From contig NZ_CP127174.1 in NCBI RefSeq assembly GCF_030273315.1, forward strand, positions 1,116,001-1,180,000: DNA of 64,000 bases. Direction: 5' to 3'. Of the stretch, positions 41,474-51,264 are shown in pieces. A program made the translations under genes and the position numbers. The DNA comes from Natrialbaceae archaeon AArc-T1-2. Lineage in GTDB: Archaea; Halobacteriota; Halobacteria; Halobacteriales; Natrialbaceae. The notes under the pieces are model-generated. The model had not been told where the DNA came from. It did not search any database and saw only the letters and a list, made by a program, of their open reading frames with translations. Every line of letters starts with the position of its first letter. Position 1 is the stretch's first letter.

Positions 41474-42799
41474 CTACTCGCGACGGAACGACGCCAGCAC
41501 GCTGGCAGCGAGCAGCGAAACGGCGGCGACGACGACGCCGAAGCCGGGCTGTGCGTCGTCGTCAGCCGGCTCGTCGTCAGCGTCGTCGACTGTCTCGTCC
41601 TCGTCGCGGTCGTCGTCCGCGACAGCCTCGTCGTCGGCGTCGTCCTCCTCGAGATCGTCCGCGTCGTCGTCGTCAGCCTCGGCCTCGGCGGTCAGGGTCG
41701 CCGTCACGTCGACGTCCGCGCCGTCGATCGTCACCGCCTTCGCGACGTCCTCGTAGCCCGCCGCCGAGATCTCGAGGTCGTACTCGGCGTCCTCGAGGGC
41801 GAGCGTAGCGACGCCGTCGGCGTCGGTCTGGTTCGTCTCGTCGCCGACCGCGACCGTGGCGTCGGTGACGGGGTCGCCGGCCTCGTCGGTGACCGTCGCC
41901 TCGAGGAGGGCGGGCGTGGGTTCGTCGTCCGGGTCGTCGTCTTCGTCCGGATCCGGATCGGGGTCGGGGTCGACGAACGTCGCGTCGGGATCGTGCTCGT
42001 CGGCGTCGACGGTGCTCGGACACGTAACGCCCGTGTCGGTGACCAGAAACTCGAACTCGTAGCCTCTCTCGTCGATGCCCTCCTCGTCTGCGAGGTGTTC
42101 GAAGTCGGCGACGATACCGTCTGCCTGGTCGACGTCCGAGAGGTCGAGGCCGACGTAGCCGTCGCCAGTGAACGAGTCGACGCCGCCTGCGTCGCGGTCG
42201 TACCCGAGGCGATCGAGCGGGAGGTGGTCGGGGTCGTCGATCTCCTCGACGTCGCTTTCGGGGTGGGTGATAAACAGCGCCCGGAGCTGGTCGGCGTCGA
42301 GGCCGTCGGCCGAGACCGTCACGTTGTAGTCGCCGCGGTTGCTGTCGAACGCGACGTCGACCTCGTCGCCAGTGGTGACGTCGGTCTCCGCCCAGCTGAC
42401 GGTCAGCTCCTGGGCGACGACCTCGAAGATCGGCGAGTCGCCCGCTGCAGAGCGCAGGACGTACTCGCCCTCGAGGTCGTCGGTGTCGAACTCGACGACG
42501 TCGCCGTCGACGGCGAGTTCGCGGACGAACGACGAGGAGTCGACCGCGCCGGCGCTCGAGTCGGTCACCTCGCGGAGTTCGACGATCTCGCCGTCGTCGA
42601 ACGTCTCGTCGGTGGCGACGATCGTCTGGCCGGCCCAGACGACGCCGCGGTCGAGGTCGTCGGCGTCGGTCTCGATCGGTGGCGTGGCGGTAGCCGTCCC
42701 CGCCCCGACGGCAAGCGTCGCACAGACGACGACGGCGGCGAGAACCAGCGTGCGGCCGGTCCGGCGGTTCGGGTTCGGACGTGTGGTATCGGTGGTCAT
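41474..42799 (-). CDS. Secreted surface glycoprotein-like protein with PGF-CTERM-type tail
   Basis: 441 residues. The signal peptide is LVLAAVVVCATLAVGAGTAT; the mature N-terminus (DRGVVWAGQTIVATDETFDD; SWAETDVTTGDEVDVAFDSN) resembles the N-terminal domain of the S-layer glycoprotein upstream. A PEGA/carboxypeptidase-regulatory-like repeat follows (ALLEATVTDEAGDPVTDATV), then an Asp/Glu-rich linker and a tripartite tail PGFGVVVAAVSLLAASVLAS + RRE, the archaeosortase A substrate type. It is likely a minor cell-surface protein anchored by lipid. Confidence 0.85.
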   Translation of the reverse strand: MTTDTTRPNPNRRTGRTLVLAAVVVCATLAVGAGTATATPPIETDADDLDRGVVWAGQTIVATDETFDDGEIVELREVTDSSAGAVDSSSFVRELAVDGDVVEFDTDDLEGEYVLRSAAGDSPIFEVVAQELTVSWAETDVTTGDEVDVAFDSNRGDYNVTVSADGLDADQLRALFITHPESDVEEIDDPDHLPLDRLGYDRDAGGVDSFTGDGYVGLDLSDVDQADGIVADFEHLADEEGIDERGYEFEFLVTDTGVTCPSTVDADEHDPDATFVDPDPDPDPDEDDDPDDEPTPALLEATVTDEAGDPVTDATVAVGDETNQTDADGVATLALEDAEYDLEISAAGYEDVAKAVTIDGADVDVTATLTAEAEADDDDADDLEEDDADDEAVADDDRDEDETVDDADDEPADDDAQPGFGVVVAAVSLLAASVLASFRRE

Positions 42800-43003
42800 G
42801 GGAGGGTTCGCATCCGGTCACAGGTCGCGGAGACCGGAGACGGGTAGCCGTTGGAACTGATCACGCAAATTGATTGTGGCGGTGGCTGTCGCTATCGGGG
42901 ATCGTCTCGGGATCAGTCGCACGAAAAATGAAACCGCGATCGGAAATGGCCGAATCGAACCGAACCGATTCGGTGGTTTCAGGCTGGGATTGCTGCTGGT
43001 GCC

Positions 43004-45868
43004 TTAGTTCTGCCGGCGCAGGGCCAGCATCGCAGCGGCGAGCAGCGCGACGACGGCGACGGCGACACCGAAGCCGGGCTGTTCGTCGTCGTCAGCCGGC
43101 TCTTCGTCGTCGGTGTCGTCGACAGCGTCGTCATCTTCTTCGACGTCGTCATCTTCTTCGACGTCGTCATCGTCCTCTTCCTCGGCAACCGTCAGGGTGC
43201 CGGAGGCAGCGTCGTCGTCGGTGGTGACTTCCCAGTCGAGCTCGGCTTCGTCGGCGGTGTCGAAGTCGTAGCTCTCGCTGACGCTGTCGCCACCGTCGAG
43301 CTCGAGGTCGTCGGCGTCGACGGTCTCGCCGTCGATGGTGACCTCGTAGCTGGTCGTGCCAGTTTCGTCGCCGACGTTCGTGACCGTCACGTCGAGGCTG
43401 GCGTCGTCGCCAGGTTCGACTTCACCGGGTGCGGCAGCGTCGACGTCGAAGTCAGCGGGCAGCTCGGGGTCGTCGTCGACCGCTTCGACGACGACTAGGT
43501 CAGCGTCCGCAGTGTCCGAGCCGCCGACACGGAAGGTTGCGTCACCGGTGTCGCCCTCCTGGTTGCCCGAGAGGTCGTCGATTTCGCCCTCGAAGGAACC
43601 GTCGGCAGCGATTTCGGCGTCAACGGTGTAGGTGAACGATGGCTCGACTTCGCTGTCGGACGTGACGCGGACATCAGCGTCCGAGCCGGGTGCGACGTTG
43701 GTCGTTCCTTCGATCAGCGCGTCTTCGACGTTCTCGACCTGGACGCGTTCGTCAGCGTCGAGGTTGTCGAATTCGGCGTCAGGTTCGACGACCGTGAACT
43801 CTTGGGTAGCGACTTCGGTCTCGTCTTCGTCAGCGCCGAAGTACGGGAAGGCCGGTTCGCCAGTTGCATCAGCACTACCTTGTGGGCTGTTGCTGTGGAA
43901 TTCGAACCGGTCGTCGTCGTCAGCCTCGTACTCGATCGTTGCGGTGAAGTCCTGATCGGGGTCGAGGTCGCGGTCGAAGGCGTCGCTCGAGCTGGTGTCG
44001 ACGACGATGTACATCTCGCCCGCGTCGTTGTCGACGATGACGAAGATGTCTTCCTCGTCAGCACTGTCGAAGGCTGCAGAGGTCGGGTCCTGACCCGTGA
44101 TGTCGTCGGCTTCGATTTCGATCGTGACACCCTCACCGGTCTGGTCGTTCAGCTCGTGGATCGTCTCGGGGTGGAAGCCGTCTTCGTCGGTGATGGCCTC
44201 GAAGCCGTTGTCGTCTTCGGCGACCATCCAGCCGAAGATACCGCTCGCTTCAGCCTGGACGACGAGCCGGTCGTCTTCGGCGACGTCCATGCGCTCGGTG
44301 GCGATGTCGTCGATGTCCTCGAGGGAGTCGTCCTCGTCGGCGTCGTCTTCGGGTGCGACGTGGGTGTTCACCGCGTCGACACCGGGTCGGACGAGGTCCA
44401 TCGTGGCGAATCCGATCTCGTCGTCGAGTTCGGACTCACCGCCGTCAACGATGAAGTTGCCGTTGTTGTCGGCAGCGACATCGTAGCTGATCGGCTGGAG
44501 CGGTCGGACGATCTGGTCGAAGCCGTCGTCAGGACCAGCTTCGTCGATCAGGTTGAGTTCTTCGAGGTACTCCTCGTAGGTAATCACGTCTTCACCAACG
44601 TCATCGTCCCAGAAGGTAGCGTCGGTACCTTCGTAAAGTTCACTCTCGATTTCATCATCATCGGAGTAGTAGACGTTTTCGACGTCGGTGTCGGCACCGA
44701 GCATACGGGTGTTCACCGCGAACTCGACGGATCCGCTATCGTCGTCATCCTCGACGTAGAGAATGTCGACGAATCCGGAGTCTTCGTCACCGATCTGGAT
44801 GTATGCATCGTCGGTGTCCTCGAGTTCGATTTCGTACTCGACGATGTCACCGGCGTGCTGTTCGTAGACACCCTGGTCGAAGTCGGCGTCAGCGTCTTCC
44901 TCGCGGACCGTAATGTCGGCCGTGGCTTCGGCTTCAGTGTCGTCGACACTGAGTTCAAAGGTGTAATCGCCGTCGTCGATGTCATAGAACGAGACATCTG
45001 CGTCCGTGTCACTGATGCTCGACATCGCAACCTTCTCGTCTGCGTCGTCCTCACCATCGGCGTAGACGAGGACATTGAACGGGTTCGCATCCGTTTCGAC
45101 TAGGTCTTGGAGTTCGGCACCAGTTTCAGGCCCAGTCGCAGTTTCATCATCGATGTAGAGTCTGTCGTCCCCATCCGTCACGACTTCGTCACGAATGTCG
45201 TCAGAGAGGAGGTCCGAACGGATGTCACCGATTTCTTCTCCATCGAGGGGGTCCGCACCATCGTCGACTTCAACACCATCTGAATCGACGTTCTCTAGCG
45301 TGACGAGGATGTCGACGAGTTCTTCCTCATCGAGATCACCGTCAGCACTCACGTTCACCGAGTACGTGCCACGGTCGGAATCAACGTCAAGCTCGGTGAC
45401 GGAATCTTCACCTTCGTCGGTGACTTCGTCGTCATCGAACTCGGCGTCGAAGTCCTGGATCGTCACTTCGAAGACATCATCCTGGTCCACAGGACGGTCG
45501 ACGTCCGGACCGAGGATGAAGTAATCTCCTTCGTCGAGGTCGCTAGTATCGATTTCGACCTCCTCATCGTCAGCTGTCAATTCCTCTTCGAAGGAGCTGT
45601 CGGAGACTTCATTCTGGTCGTTGTAGTCGTTAACGCTCCGAAGCTCGTACGTATCGTCCTCATCAATCTCTGTTTTATCTGCAATCACGTCCTGTCCCTG
45701 GAACACCACACTAACTTCGTCACCATCGACGTCTTTGTAGGTAACCCCGTCGTGTGCTGCCGCCGAGCCCGCAAACGCTGCGGACATGGCAAACACGGAC
45801 AGAACCATCATCGCTGCGAGGAACACTGCACGTCCCTTTTCGCGATATGATACTGAATCGCTTGTCAT
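43004..45868 (-). CDS. csg: Major S-layer (cell surface) glycoprotein
   Basis: 954 residues. Long charged signal peptide starting MTSDSVSYREKGRAVFLAAM with cleavage near AAAHDG. A very acidic beta-rich ectodomain with repeated Ig-like modules follows (VFQGQDVIADKTEIDEDDTY; TELDVDSDRGTYSVNVSADG). Near the C-terminus there is a CARDB-like domain, an Asp/Glu-rich linker and the PGF-CTERM tail PGFGVAVAVVALLAAAMLAL + RRQN for archaeosortase-dependent anchoring. It forms the cell wall lattice. Many N-x-S/T sites (NVSAD among them) could be N-glycosylated. The start at 45868 follows an AT-rich leader. Confidence 0.93.
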   Translation of the reverse strand: MTSDSVSYREKGRAVFLAAMMVLSVFAMSAAFAGSAAAHDGVTYKDVDGDEVSVVFQGQDVIADKTEIDEDDTYELRSVNDYNDQNEVSDSSFEEELTADDEEVEIDTSDLDEGDYFILGPDVDRPVDQDDVFEVTIQDFDAEFDDDEVTDEGEDSVTELDVDSDRGTYSVNVSADGDLDEEELVDILVTLENVDSDGVEVDDGADPLDGEEIGDIRSDLLSDDIRDEVVTDGDDRLYIDDETATGPETGAELQDLVETDANPFNVLVYADGEDDADEKVAMSSISDTDADVSFYDIDDGDYTFELSVDDTEAEATADITVREEDADADFDQGVYEQHAGDIVEYEIELEDTDDAYIQIGDEDSGFVDILYVEDDDDSGSVEFAVNTRMLGADTDVENVYYSDDDEIESELYEGTDATFWDDDVGEDVITYEEYLEELNLIDEAGPDDGFDQIVRPLQPISYDVAADNNGNFIVDGGESELDDEIGFATMDLVRPGVDAVNTHVAPEDDADEDDSLEDIDDIATERMDVAEDDRLVVQAEASGIFGWMVAEDDNGFEAITDEDGFHPETIHELNDQTGEGVTIEIEADDITGQDPTSAAFDSADEEDIFVIVDNDAGEMYIVVDTSSSDAFDRDLDPDQDFTATIEYEADDDDRFEFHSNSPQGSADATGEPAFPYFGADEDETEVATQEFTVVEPDAEFDNLDADERVQVENVEDALIEGTTNVAPGSDADVRVTSDSEVEPSFTYTVDAEIAADGSFEGEIDDLSGNQEGDTGDATFRVGGSDTADADLVVVEAVDDDPELPADFDVDAAAPGEVEPGDDASLDVTVTNVGDETGTTSYEVTIDGETVDADDLELDGGDSVSESYDFDTADEAELDWEVTTDDDAASGTLTVAEEEDDDDVEEDDDVEEDDDAVDDTDDEEPADDDEQPGFGVAVAVVALLAAAMLALRRQN

Positions 45869-46351
45869 GTTGTGTTGTATTGTCGTATTTCGTTGGTTGA
45901 TTAGCGCGCGATCCATCACCGCTGGCAGACGTCCCCTGGCTGGACGCGGCTTGTCCTGCCGGGTCGCCTCCCGGATAGGGGTATCAGGGATTCATCCGAG
46001 GTGTGTAATAAGTTTTGTGTAACAGAATTTCGAACCAGTAAGGTACTATTTCGAAAACGAAATTAGCTCATACGGAAGGTAAGGTACTATTTCGGTACTG
46101 AAATCGCCAGACATGACGGTGGTGAATGCGGTCCCGGCGACTATTCGACTCGAGAGTCAACCGAGAGACAACCGGATCGGTCAGGGTCGACGAACGGGTC
46201 ACGAGTCCGCGTCTGCCGTGCATATAACTACCCCGATATGAAATCTATCAGTACAGTGCCGGTTCGAAACTGTTTCAGCTCCGGAACAGCGTCGTCGTTC
46301 CGGCAAACGTCGGTAGTCAGTGTCGGCGACGAAGTGACCACGATGGGGGAG
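45869..46351. other. Long leader and upstream region of the S-layer gene
   Basis: 483 bases without a gene. A TATA-like CTTATTAC (minus strand, about 46004-46011) would give an untranslated leader of roughly 110 nt; leaders of about that length are known for S-layer glycoprotein mRNAs of other haloarchaea. The leader holds a GC-rich, hairpin-prone segment (45915-45990). Further upstream is a tandem direct repeat at 46038-46094. Between 46110 and 46351 nothing was recognised. Confidence 0.6.
46038..46094. repeat. Direct repeats upstream of the S-layer promoter
   Basis: GTAAGGTACTATTTCG occurs at 46038-46053 and again at 46079-46094, 41 bases apart (about four helical turns). Each copy runs into a short palindrome (ATTTCGAAAACGAAAT; ATTTCGGTACTGAAAT). 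A candidate activator-binding array for a very strongly expressed gene. Confidence 0.55.
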
Positions 46352-48823
46352 CTACCCGCCCAATCGCTCCCGGATCGTACCGAACCCGATCCCCGATCCG
46401 GTTACCTGCGCCCACAGGAAGATCGCCGGCGGCAACGCGACGACCGAGGCGACGAACGAGTAGAAGACGCTCAGCGCCATCAACAGCCCGAAGTCGCCGA
46501 GCACGGGCGTGATCGCGAACGCGAGCGCCCCCGTCCCGAGCGAGGTCGTCAGCATGCTGCCGGTCAGCGCGCCGCCGGTGCCCGAAAGCGTCGTCGTCAG
46601 CGCGTGATGCGTCGGTGTCGACTCGTCGTACTCGTCGACGAACCGGGCCGTGACGTGGACGGAGTAGGCGATGCCGATCCCGATCGAGATCGACAGTATC
46701 GTCGCCGTCAACGCGTTCAGCGGCATGCCGAGCAGCCGCATCGTGGCGATGAGCGCGGCGACGGCGATCAGAATCGGGAAGACGTTGACGACGCCGAGCA
46801 GTGGCCTGCGCTCGAGGACGCCGTAGGCGACGACCAGGAAGACGCCGGTGAGCACGAGCGCGATCGACAGTCCCTGGATCGCCGACGCGAAGATGACGTC
46901 GCTGACGGCGTCGAAGATGACGATCTCGCCGGTGGCGGTCGCGCTGTAGCGGAACTGGTCGGCGAAGGCGGCGGCGTCTGCCGACACCGCCTCCTGTGAG
47001 GCCTCGGCGTCGATCGCGTACTCGAGCTGTGTGGCGCGTCTGTCGTCGGTCAGGAAGCGATCGGTCTGGGCCGCGGGTAGCTCGTCGTAGATCCGATCGA
47101 GGTTGCGGTCGGGGATCCCGTTTCCGCTGCGGTCGTTGCGCGCGACGAGGGCGGCGAACTCCTCGTCGTCCTGGGCGTGGGCCTGGATCGCCGTCACGAT
47201 GCTCTCGGCATCTGCCTGGCCGCCCTCGCCGACGGCGAGGCTGTCGGTCGGCTCGTCGTTGGGACTGGCGAGCGCCTCGAGCGCGTGGTCCTCCTCGAAG
47301 GAGCCTTCGACGTATATCGTGACCGACTCGTCCTGGTTGGCCTCGAAGCGGTCCTCGAGCAGGGTGATCGTCCGGGTGACCGTGTACTCGCCGGGGGCGA
47401 ACGGCTCGGGGATGTGCTCGACGTACCACGCCTCCTCCTCGGGCGGGAGGAAGTCCTCCTCGTCGAAGCTGGTGTCGACGCCCGCGCCGTAGGCACCCAT
47501 TCCACCGCCGAGGAGAAGGAGGACGACGACGAAGACGACGGGTGCCCGCCGACTGACGGTGACGGAGACCGACAGGAGCCGACCGAGCGCCGACTCCTCG
47601 GAGGCGATCGGCGTCGAGTTGAACTCGGGGACGGTATAGCGTGCGCGAAGGCGGTCGACCTCGAGTTTCGCCGCCGGGAGGAAGAGGCCGAAGATGAGAA
47701 ACGTAAACACGATGCCGACGCTCGAGACGATCCCCATGTTCCGGATCGGCCCGAGGTCGGAGACGACGTTCGCGCCGAAACCGAAGACGGTGGTGACCGT
47801 CACGATGATGAAGGCGACGACGAGCTGGTTGGTCGCCGTCCGCATCGCCGGAATCGGCTCGTATCCCTGGACGGTCTCCTCCCGGTAGCGGTTGATGATG
47901 TGGATGCCGAAGTCGACGCCGACGGCGAGCAACAACACGGGGACGGAGATGAGCTGCTGGTCGAACGGGATCCCGGCGTAGCCCATGAAGCCGAACGTCC
48001 AGACGATCGTCATGAGCAACGCCAGCAGTCCGAGCGCCAGATCGATCGGGTCCCGGTAGGCGACGACCAGGAAGGCGAGCAACAGGACGACGACGATCGG
48101 CATCACGATCGCGAGCGAGTCGCCGATGATCGCACCGAACTCGTCGTTGACGACGCCGCCGCCGAAGGCGTAGATAGCCGAGGGTTCGTCGTCGGCGATC
48201 GAGTCCACGGTGGTCTGGAGGGTGACGAGATCGTCGTTGTCGAACTCCTGGGGGACGTCGTGGGTGACGACGGTGACCGACGTCGAAGCCGACGCCTCCT
48301 TTTCGGTGAAGTCGTCGGAGACGATCGTCGTAAACGCGGGCCGGTCGCTCGCGGCCCGGATCGCCTGTCGGATCTCGGTGCCCGACGCCCGCTCGACGGC
48401 GCGGCGTTTCTCGGCCATCGTCTCCGCCTCGGGGTCGAGTTGCTGGGCGACGATCGTCGCCGGCCCGTTTGCCGACTCCATCCGGAGGTCGTCGCGTTGT
48501 TCGACCCGCTCGAGAACGGTGAGAATCGCCACGAGCTCCGCCTGGGACAGGACGTTCGTGCCGTCGTGGATCAGCTGTGTCGTCTCGTCGTCGGTCGTGA
48601 ACGGCCCCTCGAACTCCTCGTTGATGGCGTCGAACGCCTCCTGTTCGGGCAGGTCGTCGGTGAACGCGTCGGTCGCGTCGTCGTCGTCCTCGACCGCCGC
48701 CATCCCGCCAGCGAAGACGGCGGTCAACAACAGGAAGGCGACGACGACCGTCTTCGGTCGCGAGACGATCGTCTCGTTCACCCGGGCCGTCGCCGTCTCG
48801 ATCCGCTCGTCTAGGCCGGCCAT
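46352..48823 (-). CDS. MMPL/RND-superfamily exporter
   Basis: 823 residues. Two similar halves, each with one N-terminal helix, a large extracytoplasmic loop and five or six further helices (VVVAFLLLTAVFAGGMAAVE; LLLAFLVVAYRDPIDLALGL; VPVLLLAVGVDFGIHIINRY; SISIGIGIAYSVHVTARFVD). The GVDFGIH and GIAYSVH segments are the charged transmembrane positions typical of MMPL/HAE3-type transporters. It exports hydrophobic compounds or lipids by proton motive force; the substrate is unknown. Third gene of the tetR operon, 8 nt after the secreted protein gene. Confidence 0.92.
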   Translation of the reverse strand: MAGLDERIETATARVNETIVSRPKTVVVAFLLLTAVFAGGMAAVEDDDDATDAFTDDLPEQEAFDAINEEFEGPFTTDDETTQLIHDGTNVLSQAELVAILTVLERVEQRDDLRMESANGPATIVAQQLDPEAETMAEKRRAVERASGTEIRQAIRAASDRPAFTTIVSDDFTEKEASASTSVTVVTHDVPQEFDNDDLVTLQTTVDSIADDEPSAIYAFGGGVVNDEFGAIIGDSLAIVMPIVVVLLLAFLVVAYRDPIDLALGLLALLMTIVWTFGFMGYAGIPFDQQLISVPVLLLAVGVDFGIHIINRYREETVQGYEPIPAMRTATNQLVVAFIIVTVTTVFGFGANVVSDLGPIRNMGIVSSVGIVFTFLIFGLFLPAAKLEVDRLRARYTVPEFNSTPIASEESALGRLLSVSVTVSRRAPVVFVVVLLLLGGGMGAYGAGVDTSFDEEDFLPPEEEAWYVEHIPEPFAPGEYTVTRTITLLEDRFEANQDESVTIYVEGSFEEDHALEALASPNDEPTDSLAVGEGGQADAESIVTAIQAHAQDDEEFAALVARNDRSGNGIPDRNLDRIYDELPAAQTDRFLTDDRRATQLEYAIDAEASQEAVSADAAAFADQFRYSATATGEIVIFDAVSDVIFASAIQGLSIALVLTGVFLVVAYGVLERRPLLGVVNVFPILIAVAALIATMRLLGMPLNALTATILSISIGIGIAYSVHVTARFVDEYDESTPTHHALTTTLSGTGGALTGSMLTTSLGTGALAFAITPVLGDFGLLMALSVFYSFVASVVALPPAIFLWAQVTGSGIGFGTIRERLGG

Positions 48824-48831
48824 GGGGGGGG

Positions 48832-50454
48832 TTAGCGGTGTCGGTAGACGTACGCGCCCCCGCCGAGTCCCGACGCCACGACGAGACCGACGAGCAGCCA
48901 CGGGAAGTCGTCCTCGGGGGCGTCGACGTCGATGGCGACGCGGGTCGTCTCCGACAGCTGGCTGGTTCCGCGTTCGTCGTCGTACCGGAAGTCGAACGAG
49001 ATCGGGTACGTCTTCGCGGTCGCTCCCGACGCCGCCTCGAGTTCGAACGTCATCGTCACGGACTCGCCGGGCTCGAGCTCCTCGACGAACCCCTCGTCGT
49101 CGTCGCTATCCAGCGGATCGTCGGCGAACAGCCGCGCCTCGACGTCGGTCACCGTCTGGTCGAGGTTGTTCGTCACCTCGACGTCGACGGATTTCGTCTC
49201 GCCGGCGGCGATCTCGCGGTCCGTGACGTCGACGTCGAACTGGTCGCGTTTGGGCTCGACGGCGGCGAGGAGTTCGACGTCCTCGTAGAGCCGTTGTTCG
49301 AGGTCGGCGGTGCGATACTGGACGCCGACGTCGAGCGTGCGGTCGACGGCGTCGGCCTCGCCGGTGACCTCGAGTGGCAGGCGGAACTCGCCGGACTCGC
49401 CGGGCTCGAGCGTGCCGACGGCGACGGCGGTCTCGATCGGGACCACGTTGGGCGTCTCGTCGGTGTACCGGAGGACGACGTTCTCCGCTTTCGTCGGCCC
49501 GTCGTTTCTTACGGTGCCGTAGATCGCGCCGTCCTCGCCGACGCGCAGGCTCGTCTCGGTCGATTCGACGCTGAAGCGCTGTTCTCCGGCCGGGGTCAGT
49601 CCCCAGGTGATCCCCTCGTCGGCTCCCGGAACGCCCTCGGAATCGTCGTACCGGGCCGTCGTCTCGAAGGCGTAGCTCCGGGCGCTCGCGTCCGGCGTCG
49701 CCACGACGTCGTAGGTCACCGTTTGTCGCTCGCCGGCTTTCCACTCGTCGACGTGGGTCGTGTCGGTCTCGCGCTCTCCGAAGGCGAGCCTGGAACTCGT
49801 CGCCTCCGAGGTCAGCCTGACGTCGCGTGCGTCCTCGTCGCCGACGTTTTCGACCGCGAGAGTGGCCGTCCCCTCCTCACCGACCTGGACGTCGGAGTGT
49901 GCGTCGACGACTTCGAAGCGGGGTGCGTCGTCGACCTCGATCGTGATCGTCTCCGTCGTCGTCGTCGTTCGTTCGCGGGCCGACTGTGCCCGCGGGAAGT
50001 ACCGATCGGTGTAGGAGTACTCGAGTTCCACGTCGACCTCGTACTCGCCGTGGTCGACGTCCTCGGGGACGTGGACCTCGAACGGCACCTGCTCGCGGGG
50101 CTCGTTCTCCGAGACCGAGCCGATCGCCTGCGTGCCGGTCCGGACCTCGAAGGGGACGCTGTCGTCGTCGACCGCGACCCGGACGTTCCGGGCGGTCGTG
50201 ACGAGCTCGCGGGCGTCGGGATCGCCACTCGAGAACTCGCCGTCGTTTGCGACCTGGAGCGATAGCTCGCTCGCCGTCCCCGGCACGAAGTGACGATCGG
50301 GCGCGAACGCCTCGAGGTCGGGCTCGCCGTCGATGATCGCCGGCGACGGTTGGGTCGGCTCGCTCTGTTCGCCGGCCTGGACGAATCCAAGCGCCGGCAA
50401 CGAGACGACGAACGCGACGGCGACGGCAGCGACGAGGACGGAGCGTGCGTTCAT
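48832..50454 (-). CDS. Secreted CARDB/COG1361-type protein anchored by a C-terminal helix
   Basis: 540 residues. Signal peptide (SVLVAAVAVAFVVSLPALGF), then repeated Ig-like CARDB/NEW3 modules with the phrases TATLAVENVGDEDARDVRLT, YGTVRNDGPTKAENVVLRYT and KSVDVEVTNNLDQTVTDVEA, ending in a membrane helix DFPWLLVGLVVASGLGGGAY. It may act as an extracellular partner of the exporter, like a periplasmic adaptor; this is inference from the operon. The ATG overlaps the tetR stop (ATGA). Confidence 0.88.
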   Translation of the reverse strand: MNARSVLVAAVAVAFVVSLPALGFVQAGEQSEPTQPSPAIIDGEPDLEAFAPDRHFVPGTASELSLQVANDGEFSSGDPDARELVTTARNVRVAVDDDSVPFEVRTGTQAIGSVSENEPREQVPFEVHVPEDVDHGEYEVDVELEYSYTDRYFPRAQSARERTTTTTETITIEVDDAPRFEVVDAHSDVQVGEEGTATLAVENVGDEDARDVRLTSEATSSRLAFGERETDTTHVDEWKAGERQTVTYDVVATPDASARSYAFETTARYDDSEGVPGADEGITWGLTPAGEQRFSVESTETSLRVGEDGAIYGTVRNDGPTKAENVVLRYTDETPNVVPIETAVAVGTLEPGESGEFRLPLEVTGEADAVDRTLDVGVQYRTADLEQRLYEDVELLAAVEPKRDQFDVDVTDREIAAGETKSVDVEVTNNLDQTVTDVEARLFADDPLDSDDDEGFVEELEPGESVTMTFELEAASGATAKTYPISFDFRYDDERGTSQLSETTRVAIDVDAPEDDFPWLLVGLVVASGLGGGAYVYRHR

Positions 50455-51071
50455 CGTCTCTCACCCCCGTCGGCGTACACGCGCGTCTCGAGGTAGGTCG
50501 CAAGCTCCGCCCGGAGAGCCGGAAGCCACGTCGTCTCGTCGTCGGTCGTCGACCGACGTAACATCACTCCCGCGAGCATCGTCACGATCGTCGTCGCGAC
50601 TCGGTCGGGATCGCAGTCACGGAACGCCCCCCGGTCGACGCCGGTTTCGATCACGTCCGCGAGGTAGTTCTCGAAGACCCGGTCGCTTCGGGTGAAGTGT
50701 CGCTCGTAGTCGTCGTCGTGGCACGCTCGCGCGCGGAGTTCGATCAGGCTCGCGAAGAACTGGTGGCTGTCGGCCTCGAGGTCGGCCGCGAGCACCAGCT
50801 CGACGAACGCCTCGAGGCGGTCGCGGGGTCCGGCGAGCTCGTCGTCGGCGAACGCCTCCTCGAAGCGTTCGAGCATGTACTCGAGACAGGCGAGTACGAG
50901 TTCGTCTTTGCTATCGTAGTGGTGGTAGATCAGCGACTGGCTCTTCGCGAACTCGTCGCCGATTCGCTGGATCGTCAGGTCGCTGTAACCGTGTTCACAG
51001 AGGGCGCGATACGTCGCCGCGAGGATCGCTTCGCGGGTACCGTCGGGCTCTGCGAAGACGTCCGTCGTCAC
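50451..51071 (-). CDS. TetR/AcrR-family regulator of the exporter operon
   Basis: 206 residues from the GTG at 51071. N-terminal TetR helix-turn-helix: TREAILAATYRALCEHGYSD, IQRIGDEFAKSQSLIYHHYD; the rest is a helical ligand-binding domain. An ATG at 51176 would add 35 Pro/Arg/Ser-rich residues; the shorter form is favoured by family length (about 200) and an AGGTGG ribosome-binding-like sequence 5 nt upstream. A perfect palindrome at 51204-51221 is probably its operator. It likely represses itself and the two downstream genes. Confidence 0.88.
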   Translation of the reverse strand: MTTDVFAEPDGTREAILAATYRALCEHGYSDLTIQRIGDEFAKSQSLIYHHYDSKDELVLACLEYMLERFEEAFADDELAGPRDRLEAFVELVLAADLEADSHQFFASLIELRARACHDDDYERHFTRSDRVFENYLADVIETGVDRGAFRDCDPDRVATTIVTMLAGVMLRRSTTDDETTWLPALRAELATYLETRVYADGGERR

Positions 51072-51203
51072 GTCGACCACCTGCCGCGGCGAGACGGAAC
51101 GGCGATCGAGGGGCCGACAGCGCGTCTGCGCCGGAGCCGCGTCCGGACGCGACGAATCGTCGGGTTCATGGGCCAACCTTGGACCGATCGATCATAAACC
51201 AGT

Positions 51204-51221
51204 TGATTGAACGTTCAATCA
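51204..51221. promoter_or_regulatory. Perfect 18-bp palindromic operator, probably for TetR
   Basis: TGATTGAACGTTCAATCA is a perfect palindrome upstream of tetR and next to a TATA-like TTTATGAT (minus strand, about 51190-51197). Size and symmetry suit a TetR dimer. It also sits before the broken rightward fragment at 51265, so it may once have controlled a divergent unit. Confidence 0.7.
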
Positions 51222-51264
51222 CAAGGACTATGTCACGAAAGACGACATCGGGGACGGATCGTCA

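Noticed and set aside
43802-45103. 433-codon open frame on the plus strand
   Set aside because: Antisense to the S-layer gene; its Val/Asp-rich repetitive sequence mirrors the acidic S-layer codons.
47177-48814. 545-codon open frame on the plus strand
   Set aside because: Antisense to the MMPL exporter; strongly charged with no domain, unlike a real protein.
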